Assembly (NCBI GenBank): GCA_963634795.1 | Contig: CAVHDO010000033.1 | Span: 1-13,787, forward strand | DNA length: 13,787 nt | Direction of reading: 5' to 3' | DNA from: UBA1822 sp963634795 | Lineage (GTDB): Bacteria > Bacillota > Negativicutes > Veillonellales > Dialisteraceae | In this document: piece after piece, positions 1 to 5,723 of the stretch | Layout: each line of letters starts with the position of its first letter | Position numbering within the stretch: the stretch's first letter is position 1 | Position numbers and translations under genes: made by a program | Notes under the pieces: generated by a model | Told to the model about the DNA's origin: nothing | The model's input: only the letters and a program-made list of their open reading frames with translations | The model's database searches: none

Positions 1-1
1 G

Positions 2-43
2 CAGGAAGTGTACACGAACGCGGAATATCCTGAAGAGGAATAA
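2..43 (+). CDS. C-terminal tail of an unidentified gene (partial, cut by window edge)
   Basis: The frame starting at base 2 reads QEVYTNAEYPEEE and then TAA (41-43). The acidic ending and the intrinsic terminator that begins 12 bases later suggest this is the real end of a plus-strand gene whose body lies outside the window. Thirteen residues are too few to name a family. The other two plus frames are not obviously better, so the call rests mainly on the terminator context. Confidence 0.4.
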   Translation, partial: QEVYTNAEYPEEE

Positions 44-55
44 GGAAATACAAAT

Positions 56-88
56 AAAAAGCTCCGGAATGATTTCCGAAGCTTTTTT
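56..88. terminator. Bidirectional intrinsic terminator between convergent genes
   Basis: A hairpin of AAAAAGCTCCGGAA and TTTCCGAAGCTTTTTT with a short loop (one mismatch) has an A-run on its left and a T-run on its right. It can therefore end the plus-strand gene finishing at 43 and the minus-strand toxin-antitoxin operon finishing at 93. Confidence 0.8.
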
Positions 89-92
89 GTTG

Positions 93-425
93 TCACAAAT
101 TTTTCAGATCGGCGAGAAGTTTGGGCAAGTCTTGTCGGACTGTGTCGTATATGATGGATAAATCCACGGCGCCGTATTCGTGGACAATTCTGTTTCTCAT
201 CCCTTTCATGGCGTGCCAAGGAATTTCGTCATTGTATAAGCGAAAAGTTTCCGTTAATCGGTCGGAGTTTTCTGATATTTGAATCAAACGAAAGAGGACG
301 GAGTCGATTAAAATGTCGTTTTCGGAAAACTCTTCTTTCGTCAATCCTTCCGTGTGGGCAAGAATAAAGGAAAGGTCTGTCAGAATTTTTTCAAGGTAGT
401 AACGGTCGCTTTTTATATTATCCAT
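93..425 (-). CDS. hepT: HepT-like HEPN-domain toxin (DUF86 family)
   Basis: A 110-residue, mostly helical protein of the size of HepT/DUF86 toxins. The HEPN ribonuclease signature RX4HXY is present as R77-N-R-I-V-H82-E-Y84, preceded by IPWHAMKGMRN, the usual 'W..ig.RN...H' context of this family. In studied HepT-MntA systems the toxin is an RNase or tRNA nuclease, and the paired nucleotidyltransferase silences it by AMPylating the motif tyrosine; that is family knowledge, while the intact residues are seen here. Its start overlaps the end of the upstream antitoxin gene by 8 bases, so the two are translationally coupled in one operon. Antitoxin first and toxin second is the normal order. No truncation or frameshift is visible. 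HEPN is very likely; that it is toxic is inferred. Confidence 0.85.
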   Translation of the reverse strand: MDNIKSDRYYLEKILTDLSFILAHTEGLTKEEFSENDILIDSVLFRLIQISENSDRLTETFRLYNDEIPWHAMKGMRNRIVHEYGAVDLSIIYDTVRQDLPKLLADLKNL

Positions 426-888
426 AGATTTTCACCCCGTCCCGCAATACCTCATTCATGAGCTCCGGATTGTCACGGAGCTGCGTCACATTGAGGACGT
501 CTACATTTTTGCGGAGCGTCTCGCGAAGCGTTTCGACCAGATCGTAGAATCGGATGCCGGAAGCGGAAGTGGAAATCAGGAGATCGACATCGCTTTTTTC
601 CGTGGCGTTTCCTTTGGCGTAAGAGCCGAAAAGATAGCCGTACTCGACCGGGTGTGCGGCGAAAATCGGCCGGCACAAATCTTTGATGGTTTGTGGCGTC
701 AAAATGCCGTGCCCTTCATCGATATACCCGTAGGACTCGAGCTTTTCCATCATGTAATCGTATTTGAGCGAGCCCTGTTTTTTCGGATCGCTTTCGTAAT
801 TTTGATACGTGCGAAGCGGCACGCCCAAATAGGAGGCGCATTCGGCCTGTGTCAATTTTTTCTGTTTTCGGAGCTCTTTCAGTTTCAT
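418..888 (-). CDS. mntA: XRE-type HTH fused to MntA-like minimal nucleotidyltransferase (antitoxin)
   Basis: A 156-residue two-domain protein. Residues 1-55 form an XRE/Cro-type helix-turn-helix (KLKELRKQKKLTQAECASYL, then VPLRTYQNYES, a typical recognition helix). Residues about 65-156 are a minimal nucleotidyltransferase with the GSX10DXD signature: G88-S89, D100, D102, and a third carboxylate at D130 in NVDVL. All catalytic residues are present. MntA enzymes AMPylate HepT on the HEPN motif tyrosine, so this is the expected antitoxin, and the fused HTH would let it repress its own promoter. I chose ATG at 888 rather than GTG at 897 because the GTG lies inside the ribosome binding site GAGGTG (895-900 in complement), which sits correctly spaced from 888. 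The last 8 bases overlap hepT. Confidence 0.88.
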   Translation of the reverse strand: MKLKELRKQKKLTQAECASYLGVPLRTYQNYESDPKKQGSLKYDYMMEKLESYGYIDEGHGILTPQTIKDLCRPIFAAHPVEYGYLFGSYAKGNATEKSDVDLLISTSASGIRFYDLVETLRETLRKNVDVLNVTQLRDNPELMNEVLRDGVKIYG

Positions 889-906
889 TGGAATCACCTC
901 GGCTTT

Positions 907-935
907 TTTATATCATGTTTTTCAAAAATACGCAA
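907..935 (-). promoter_or_regulatory. Promoter of the mntA-hepT operon, extended -10
   Basis: On the minus strand TTGCGT (930-935) is followed by exactly 17 bases and TATAAA (907-912), with TGA directly upstream of the -10 giving an extended -10. The -35 lies inside one copy of the TTGCGTATTT direct repeat, so a protein bound to the repeat would block RNA polymerase. Confidence 0.7.
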
Positions 936-1013
936 TAGAAATACGCAAGTTTTGCATGTTTTGAAAAACAAAATACGCAATTTTGACGGGTCATGAAAAA
1001 CGAAAATATGCAA
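926..1013. repeat. Four direct repeats AAATACGCAA, candidate operators of the antitoxin
   Basis: Copies of AAATACGCAA lie at 926-935, 939-948 and 971-980, and a one-mismatch copy AAATATGCAA at 1004-1013. Start-to-start spacings are 13, 32 and 33 bases, the last two close to three helical turns. An inverted imperfect copy (TTGCATGTTTT, 952-962) faces the second repeat. The first copy covers the -35. The likely binder is the XRE domain encoded just downstream; this is inference. Confidence 0.65.
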
Positions 1014-1017
1014 GGAG

Positions 1018-1062
1018 AAAGGGGCTGTGAAAAAATGAAAATCATTTTTTCACAGCCCCTTT
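1018..1062 (-). terminator. Terminator hairpin of tRNA-Leu (perfect 21-bp stem)
   Basis: Bases 1018-1038 and 1042-1062 are perfect reverse complements around a 3-base loop. On the minus strand the hairpin begins at the base right after the tRNA CCA. Its own U-tract is short (TTT then CTCC), so it could also serve as a 3'-end stabilising stem. It also separates the tRNA from the toxin-antitoxin promoter region. Confidence 0.75.
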
Positions 1063-1147
1063 TGGTGCGAGCGAAGGGACTCGAACCCCCATACCGCAAG
1101 GTACCGGATCCTAAATCCGGCGCGTCTGCCAGTTTCGCCACGCTCGC
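1063..1147 (-). tRNA. tRNA-Leu, anticodon UAG (reads CUA/CUG)
   Basis: The minus strand folds as a class II tRNA of 85 bases. The acceptor stem is GCGAGCG (complement of 1141-1147) with CGCTCGC (1067-1073), followed by discriminator A and an encoded CCA (1063-1065). The anticodon stem is CCGGA/TCCGG with loop TTTAGGA, placing anticodon TAG at 1111-1113. A long variable arm (TACC...GGTA) and a GTTCGAGT T-loop complete the fold. A long variable arm with UAG anticodon means leucine. Confidence 0.95.
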
Positions 1148-1178
1148 ATGGATTTTGTGCCGCCGTCGCGACGTGGGT

Positions 1179-1208
1179 ATTATACAATAGGAAAAGGCGC
1201 GCGCGCAA
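1179..1208 (-). promoter_or_regulatory. Promoter of tRNA-Leu
   Basis: On the minus strand there is a perfect -10 TATAAT (1179-1184) and TTGCGC (1203-1208) 18 bases upstream. It points at the tRNA, whose 5' end is about 32 bases past the -10. A CG-rich stretch (1160-1173) between promoter and tRNA could be a stringent discriminator-like region; this is speculative. Confidence 0.7.
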
Positions 1209-1253
1209 ATGGGAGAAATTTGAAAAATTTCGTTTTCCCGGAAAAGAGGAAAG

Positions 1254-1311
1254 AAAAAGTTTCCGACTTCACAGGTCGAAAACTTTTTGTTTTTACAAAG
1301 TTTTCGACCTG
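1254..1311. promoter_or_regulatory. Two mutually exclusive hairpins between tRNA-Leu and the T-box promoter
   Basis: Segment A (1254-1267) pairs with B (1275-1288) in 13 of 14 positions; B (1272-1286) also pairs with C (1297-1311) in 15 of 15. The A:B hairpin is followed by TTTTTGTTTTT-type sequence, as in an intrinsic terminator, whereas B:C would remove it. It lies between two divergent promoters, so it may just be a boundary terminator. A separate small hairpin (1215-1231, GAAATTT/AAATTTC) lies to its left. Function unknown. Confidence 0.5.
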
Positions 1312-1358
1312 CGAATACCAAAACTTTTTGCTCGTCGATGGGATTGTTTCAAAAATGA

Positions 1359-1387
1359 TTGACAAAGCGGGCGGTTTCCTGTATACT
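1359..1387 (+). promoter_or_regulatory. Consensus promoter of the T-box/substrate-binding-protein transcript
   Basis: A perfect TTGACA (1359-1364), 17-base spacer and TATACT (1382-1387). Transcription should start near 1394, just before the T-box leader. Confidence 0.88.
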
Positions 1388-1393
1388 CTCCCC

Positions 1394-1619
1394 ATATTCA
1401 AATGCGTACATGCGATGAACGAGACGTGAACCGATCGGGATCTGCAGAGAGCCGGCGTGGGGTGAAAGCCGGTGTGAAGGGTCGGGAATCTATCACTCGT
1501 GAGCTTCTTGGTCGAAACGAAGTAGGCTGAGGCGGAGGTCCCCGTTACGGATAGCCTGAGTATAATGCAGGGTGGTACCGCGATTTCGCCCCTGTCCCAA
1601 TGTGGACGGGGGCTTTTTT
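1394..1619 (+). promoter_or_regulatory. T-box riboswitch: Stem I, Stem III and antiterminator/terminator module 1 (probable tRNA-Ile sensor)
   Basis: Stem I shows the CAGAGAG motif (1445-1451), a GGGGTGAAA apical region and a basal helix ACGAG (1419-1423) with CTCGT (1496-1500). The triplet next to the basal helix and followed by A, as in characterised T-boxes such as glyQS, is ATC (1492-1494), meaning isoleucine; ATC also occurs at 1488-1490. The conserved T-box AGGGTGGTACCGCG is at 1569-1582, with antiterminator arms CAGGG (1568-1572) and CCCTG (1590-1594) and the tRNA-pairing bulge TGGT (1573-1576), which suits a tRNA ending ACCA. The competing terminator has a 10-bp stem (1588-1597 with 1604-1613) and TTTTTT. 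Uncharged tRNA would stabilise the antiterminator and switch the transporter lipoprotein gene on. Isoleucine fits the downstream branched-chain amino-acid-type binding protein. Confidence 0.93.
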
Positions 1620-1641
1620 GTACGGTTTCGCCCTTGGCACT

Positions 1642-1703
1642 GAGTACAATGCAAGGTGGTACCACGCGAAGCGTCCTTGCCCTTTCGGGGCAGGGATTTT
1701 TTT
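1642..1703 (+). promoter_or_regulatory. Second T-box antiterminator/terminator module in series, no Stem I of its own
   Basis: The bulge TGGT (1657-1660) lies between antiterminator arms GCAAGG (1651-1656) and CCTTGC (1675-1680), with an inner ACGC/GCGT helix. The terminator stem is CCTTGCCC (1675-1682) with GGGCAGGG (1688-1695), then TTTTTTT (1697-1703). Only about 30 bases separate it from terminator 1, too few for a Stem I. The stretch CTGAGTACAATGCAAGG matches CTGAGTATAATGCAGGG before module 1 (from 1557), so the module is a tandem partial duplication beginning in the 3' side of Stem III. Confidence 0.88.
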
Positions 1704-1734
1704 GTCGGCGGCTTATACGAAAACGGCAAGCGAT

Positions 1735-1792
1735 AAACCGAAGTGGTACCGCGCTCTGCGCCTTCGACTGTGAAAACAGCCGGAGGTTTTTT
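1735..1792 (+). promoter_or_regulatory. Third T-box antiterminator/terminator module in series, no Stem I of its own
   Basis: Arms CGAAG (1739-1743) and CTTCG (1762-1766) enclose the bulge TGGT (1744-1747), ACC and a GCGC/GCGC inner helix. The competing terminator has a 10-pair stem with one A/C mismatch (1761-1771 with 1776-1786, GAAA loop) and TTTTTT (1787-1792). Its stem sequence has diverged from modules 1 and 2, yet both the antiterminator and terminator pairings are kept, which argues that it is functional rather than decaying. Confidence 0.85.
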
Positions 1793-1795
1793 GTT

Positions 1796-1960
1796 AAGGA
1801 AGCGCTGATTGAATCGTTATCTTGTTTTGCGACAAGCATAATGATGCAAGACAAGGAAAAAGGCGACGCAGATAGTGAACCCTATCTAAGGAGCCCTCTG
1901 ACGCAGTATTGCATCATTATGCCGCAAAACAAGATTCTTCGATTCAATCAGTGGTTCCTT
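1796..1960. mobile_element. MITE-like 165-bp inverted-repeat element in the 5' leader
   Basis: The ends AAGGAAGCGCTGATTGAATCG (1796-1816) and the reverse complement of 1940-1960 match at 18 of 21 positions. Further inward, 1819-1831 pairs perfectly with 1923-1935 and 1836-1849 with 1909-1922, giving a hairpin of about 48 pairs with a 59-base loop that contains GATAG/CTATC. There is no reading frame for a transposase. The termini resemble those of IS5-type elements from memory only. I see no clear target-site duplication. It could instead be a structural part of the mRNA leader, since the ribosome binding site is 38 bases downstream. Confidence 0.6.
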
Positions 1961-2011
1961 GTGGAAATAAATGTACGCGCGAGGAATGTATTTTTCAAAA
2001 GGAGTTAAGAG

Positions 2012-3160
2012 ATGAGAAAGACTTGGAAACGAATGGGTTTGGCGTTGCTCTTGGCAGCGGCGGCGGTGGGACTGGCCGGTTGCGGCGGTGACGGCGGTGC
2101 GGCGACGAAGGCGGCCGAAGGCGCGAAGGTCGCGAAAATCGGTTTCTTAAACGGCGTCACAGGGAGCGTCGCGTCGTACGGTCTGGCGGAAAAAGAAGGA
2201 TTCGATTTGGCCGTCGAGGAAGTGAATCGCGAGGGAAAAATCCATTTCGACGTCGAGATGGCGGATACGAAAGGAAATGTACAACAATGCGTGAGCGCGG
2301 CGCAGAAAATGATCGCCGACAAAAAAGTGCTCGTTGTCGGGCCGCTCATTTCCGGCGAATACAAAGCGGTGGGTCCGCTCTTCCAGCAGGCAAAGATTCC
2401 GCTCTTGGGTGCGGCGACGACGGCGGAAGGACTCATTGAAATCGGCGATTATATGTTCAGAAACTGCGTGCCGGAATCGCAAAACATCCCGCAGACGGTG
2501 CAAAAGACGCACAAACTTCTGGGTTACAAGACGGTCGCCGTGCTCTACTCAAACAACAACGAGCACCAAGTGTCCGCGTACAAAACTTTTGTGAAAGCGC
2601 TCGAAGCCGAAGGCGTTTCCATCGTGGAAACGGAAACTTTCGCCGACAAAGACACAGATTTCAGCGCGCAGCTCACCACAATCCACGCGGCGAATCCGGA
2701 TGCCGTCGTCGTGGCCGGTTATTACCAAGAAGGCGGGCTCATTCTGAAGAAAATGAGAGAAATGGGCATGAATCAGCCGGTTCTGGGCGACAACGGTTTT
2801 GTTTCCCCCGAGCTCCTAAAAATTGCAGGCGCGGCAGCGGACAATGTCTACGTCTCGTCCATGTGGTCCGCCGACCGCGACAGCGAAGCGACGAAGGCGT
2901 TCGTCAAGAATTTCAAGGAGAAATACGGTCACGATCCGGACAATTTCGCCGCGTGCGCCTACGTTTCCGTGAAACTGGCCGCCAAAGCGATGGAAGACGC
3001 CGGTACAACGACAGACGCAAAGAAAATCCGCGACGCACTCGCCAATGTGAAAAATTTCGAATCCGCCGTCGGTCCGATGAATTTCAACAATTCCGGCGAT
3101 CCCGAAGTCGATCTGGTCCTCCTCAAAGTCGAAGGCGGGCAGTACGTGACGCTGAATTAA
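2012..3160 (+). CDS. livJ: Branched-chain amino-acid-type ABC transporter substrate-binding lipoprotein
   Basis: A 382-residue type I periplasmic binding protein (LivJ/LivK, Peripla_BP_6 family). Residues 1-24 form a lipoprotein signal peptide ending in the lipobox L-A-G-C24, followed by a Gly/Ala-rich linker. The mature domain begins KIGFLNGVTGSVASYG, the usual first strand and ligand loop, and contains VVGPLISGEYKAV, IPLLGAATTAEGL and the hinge-proximal LYSNNNEHQVSAYK. ATG 2012 has the ribosome binding site AAGGAG (1999-2004). It should capture a hydrophobic amino acid outside the inner membrane for an ABC importer. Its T-box leader, best read as isoleucine, supports Ile/Leu/Val as ligand, although this family also binds other amino acids. 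No permease or ATPase gene follows; a terminator closes the unit, so it must share components encoded elsewhere. Confidence 0.9.
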   Translation: MRKTWKRMGLALLLAAAAVGLAGCGGDGGAATKAAEGAKVAKIGFLNGVTGSVASYGLAEKEGFDLAVEEVNREGKIHFDVEMADTKGNVQQCVSAAQKMIADKKVLVVGPLISGEYKAVGPLFQQAKIPLLGAATTAEGLIEIGDYMFRNCVPESQNIPQTVQKTHKLLGYKTVAVLYSNNNEHQVSAYKTFVKALEAEGVSIVETETFADKDTDFSAQLTTIHAANPDAVVVAGYYQEGGLILKKMREMGMNQPVLGDNGFVSPELLKIAGAAADNVYVSSMWSADRDSEATKAFVKNFKEKYGHDPDNFAACAYVSVKLAAKAMEDAGTTTDAKKIRDALANVKNFESAVGPMNFNNSGDPEVDLVLLKVEGGQYVTLN

Positions 3161-3250
3161 AATGTCCGATCGGCGGGTCGGTCGTGTTGCGGTTATCGGC
3201 ATGATCGAACATCCCAAAAGAAGGAGATTTTTGAAATCACTTCACAAAAG

Positions 3251-3284
3251 AACTCTTTTTCCGTGAGGGGGAAAGAGTTTTTTT
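3251..3284 (+). terminator. Intrinsic terminator of the substrate-binding-protein gene
   Basis: AACTCTTTTTCC and GGGGAAAGAGTT form a stem with a GTGA loop followed by TTTTTTT. The 90 bases between the stop codon (3160) and the hairpin hold AAGGAG (3219-3224) with a TTG seven bases on that opens only 11 codons; I do not call it a gene. Confidence 0.85.
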
Positions 3285-3396
3285 GTGTGGGAATTATGGC
3301 AAAGCGGTTTTACAATTTTTGGAGTTCTGTGATTTTCCAAATCTTTGTCTTCGCGAATTCGGAATGGGATTGTTTTGAAATATTGTTTGTCAGCCG

Positions 3397-3409
3397 TATG
3401 ATAGTCATA
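3397..3409. promoter_or_regulatory. Perfect 13-bp palindrome upstream of the TonB receptor promoter, possible operator
   Basis: TATGATAGTCATA is a 5-3-5 palindrome; TGATAG recurs at 3420-3425. It lies about 55 bases upstream of the -35. It has some GATA content as in Fur boxes but does not match the 19-bp Fur consensus. The rest of 3285-3460 shows nothing I recognise. Confidence 0.25.
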
Positions 3410-3463
3410 GCTTTTATACTGATAGCCGAATATCGCGTGTGCATCGAATTCTTATTTCCGAGA

Positions 3464-3491
3464 TTACAAATAGATGAAGAAGTGATATAAT
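3464..3491 (+). promoter_or_regulatory. Promoter of the TonB-dependent receptor gene, extended -10
   Basis: A perfect TATAAT (3486-3491) is preceded by TGA (extended -10). The best -35 is TTACAA (3464-3469), 16 bases upstream. An AT-rich 75-base leader then runs to the ATG. Confidence 0.7.
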
Positions 3492-3566
3492 ACGAAGGCG
3501 ATTTTTTTTATATTTTTATTGTTTTTCATTAATTCCATTATTTTCAGTCATGAGGAGTGACCCGAT

Positions 3567-5714
3567 ATGAAAGGAAATTTGAAAGTGGCCGTTTTGGCGG
3601 CGCTCGGAATGGTTTCGGTATTTGGTACGTCGGGAGTCAGTGCAGCGGATACGCCGACGGTATCGACGCTGGATGAGGTCGTCGTGACGGCGACGAAAAG
3701 CAAGCAGACGGTGCGTGAGGTGCCTGCGTCCGTGAGTGTGGTGACGGCGCAGGATATCGAGAAACGCAATGTGCGAACCATTACGGAGGCCATTGGCATG
3801 CTTCCCGGTGTGTATGACGGTCGCGGACAGGGGATGTCGGATGTGGCGCAAGAGATCAAAATTCGTGGTTTCGGCGAAAGCAATATTCTCGTCCTTTACG
3901 ATGGTATGCCGCTGAATGATGGATACGAAGGTGGCGTGAATTGGAATGCCGTTTCCATCAATGATGTCGAAAAAATTGAATTGGTTCGCGGCGGAGCGTC
4001 GGCGTTGTATGGCGGAAGAGCTGTCGGGGCGGTCATTAATATCACATCGAAAGATCCGGATAAGAATGCTATCCGGGGCTATGTTTCTTACGGCTCCTAT
4101 GCTACATGGAAGAGAGGAATTTCCATATCGCAAAAGCTTAAACACAACTGGTCGGTCTCCTTTGGTTGGGAAAACAAAAGAACAAACGGATATTTGAAAA
4201 AATATTCTTCTGTCACAGGAGGAAAGGCGACTTCGCCGGTGGGCGTCGTCGGTACCGGCGCCATTACGCATATTCGGAATACCGGGGCGACCGTTTATTT
4301 GCTGGGGTATCCGGGGACGGGAGCCAGTCGAGGCACGACATATAATTTCAAAGTGAAACATGATTTTTCGAATGGGCATTCTTTGACCTATCGCTACACG
4401 CATGATGAATATCGGTATTTCGGGAATAATCCGGTTTCTTTCATTCATGATGCGAATGGGAAGGAGCTTTTTGCGGGAAGTGTCCTTTTGCCGGATGGAA
4501 AATATTATAATTTTAAAGAAGATAGTTTTACGGATTATGAAGGATTCCGTGAGGTGGATATCCACGCCTTCAACTATCGCGATGAGAAAAGCAAATTTTA
4601 TGCCAATGTCGGCCTGACGGATGTGAAGGATGCCGGGTATACGACCGGCAAAGATTTTGCAAAAGAAGGCGCCGGTACTAAAAATCATTATCCGAATCAT
4701 TCCTATAAGGCCGATTTCCAGAAAGAATGGGACATCGGGCGGAATCGGCTGGTTGCCGGCATGGATTTCCAGAAGGATTCCATGGAATATTCGAAGGAAA
4801 CGGTGGCGCATTGGGGCGACAAGGATTCCGTCACGAAAGTGAATAGCCGCATGGGCGGGACGAATATGACGATTTCCGCGTTCTTGCAGGATGCGTATAG
4901 CATTAACGATCAATGGACCGTCTATGCCGGCCTTCGCTGGGATCGGTATAAGAAATACGACGGCTTTTTTCACAACGACTCTTCCGACATAAAGCAAGAA
5001 GAGAGCACGTACAATGAATTGAGCCCGAAAATTTCTTTTGAATATACGCCGAACAAGCGGAGTAGCTACTATGTGTCCTACGGGCATTCGTTCAATCCGC
5101 CGACGCTGTATCAGATGTATCGTAACGATCCAAGCTATGGCTATATCGCCAATCCGGATTTGAATCCGGAAACGACGAATACGTTTGAAATCGGCACGAA
5201 GCAAAAGCTCGGCGATAAGACGTCATTGACCGTTTCCCTGTATCATGCCAAGACGAAGGATTTGATCACTGCACAGCCAGTTGGTAACTATAAACAATAT
5301 GTGAATATTGATGAAGCGAAGCGTGTCGGGGGAGAAATCGAATTGACACACTCGTTCAATGATATGTTGTCCGGGTATATGAATTACGGATTTATCAATG
5401 CCGAAGACGGAAAGGGAAAGAGGATCTATTCGATTCCGCGGCATACGTTCCATGCGGGGATTTCTTACAATCGGAAAAACTGGGATGGATATGTGGAAAC
5501 GCAATACAGCAGTTCTTGCAATGACCCGGGGAATGTATCGAACGCCATGTTTTCCAAGGACTCGGTGTTTACGATAAACTTGGGCGGCAACTACAAATTC
5601 GACGAAGGGGTGACGCTCGGATTTGCCATCAACAATCTCTTGGATCGGGATTATTGGCAATGGTACCATGCCGCCGGTCGGACGTATACGGTTTCTTTGT
5701 CGTTTGATTTGTAA
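3567..5714 (+). CDS. TonB-dependent outer-membrane receptor
   Basis: 715 residues, normal for the family. A signal peptide (1-26, cleaved after VSA) is followed by the TonB box LDEVVVTATK (35-44). The plug domain follows: VREVPASVSVVTAQDIEKRN, IKIRGFGESN (97-106), then VRGGASALYGGRAVGAVINI (140-159). A 22-strand-type barrel rich in Tyr/Gly/Asn runs to the C-terminal strand (AGRTYTVSLSFDL), and INNLLDRDYW is the usual penultimate motif. It imports a scarce ligand through the outer membrane using TonB-ExbBD energy. The sequence is CirA/siderophore-receptor-like, but ligand (ferric siderophore, heme or cobalamin) cannot be settled by reading. The start is set by GAGGAGTGA at 3553-3561. No tonB, exbBD or ABC importer is adjacent; a small secreted protein gene begins 9 bases after the stop. 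Confidence 0.93.
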   Translation: MKGNLKVAVLAALGMVSVFGTSGVSAADTPTVSTLDEVVVTATKSKQTVREVPASVSVVTAQDIEKRNVRTITEAIGMLPGVYDGRGQGMSDVAQEIKIRGFGESNILVLYDGMPLNDGYEGGVNWNAVSINDVEKIELVRGGASALYGGRAVGAVINITSKDPDKNAIRGYVSYGSYATWKRGISISQKLKHNWSVSFGWENKRTNGYLKKYSSVTGGKATSPVGVVGTGAITHIRNTGATVYLLGYPGTGASRGTTYNFKVKHDFSNGHSLTYRYTHDEYRYFGNNPVSFIHDANGKELFAGSVLLPDGKYYNFKEDSFTDYEGFREVDIHAFNYRDEKSKFYANVGLTDVKDAGYTTGKDFAKEGAGTKNHYPNHSYKADFQKEWDIGRNRLVAGMDFQKDSMEYSKETVAHWGDKDSVTKVNSRMGGTNMTISAFLQDAYSINDQWTVYAGLRWDRYKKYDGFFHNDSSDIKQEESTYNELSPKISFEYTPNKRSSYYVSYGHSFNPPTLYQMYRNDPSYGYIANPDLNPETTNTFEIGTKQKLGDKTSLTVSLYHAKTKDLITAQPVGNYKQYVNIDEAKRVGGEIELTHSFNDMLSGYMNYGFINAEDGKGKRIYSIPRHTFHAGISYNRKNWDGYVETQYSSSCNDPGNVSNAMFSKDSVFTINLGGNYKFDEGVTLGFAINNLLDRDYWQWYHAAGRTYTVSLSFDL

Positions 5715-5723
5715 GGCGCTGGG

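Noticed and set aside
1394..1792. Three complete tandem T-box riboswitches
   Set aside because: Modules 2 and 3 lack any Stem I or specifier; only the antiterminator/terminator part is repeated.
1180..1854. 224-codon minus-strand frame across the T-box region
   Set aside because: Antisense to well-defined T-box structures; no plausible product.
3219..3264. Tiny gene starting at TTG after AAGGAG, downstream of the substrate-binding protein
   Set aside because: Only 11 codons that run into the terminator hairpin; at most a relic of a lost next gene.
3397..3409. Fur box before the TonB receptor
   Set aside because: The palindrome is only 13 bp and does not fit the 19-bp Fur consensus; kept only as an unnamed possible operator.
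3516..5204. 562-codon open frame on the minus strand
   Set aside because: Lies fully antisense to the TonB receptor, has Arg/Ile/His-rich, domain-less composition, and lacks a ribosome binding site; a codon-bias shadow.
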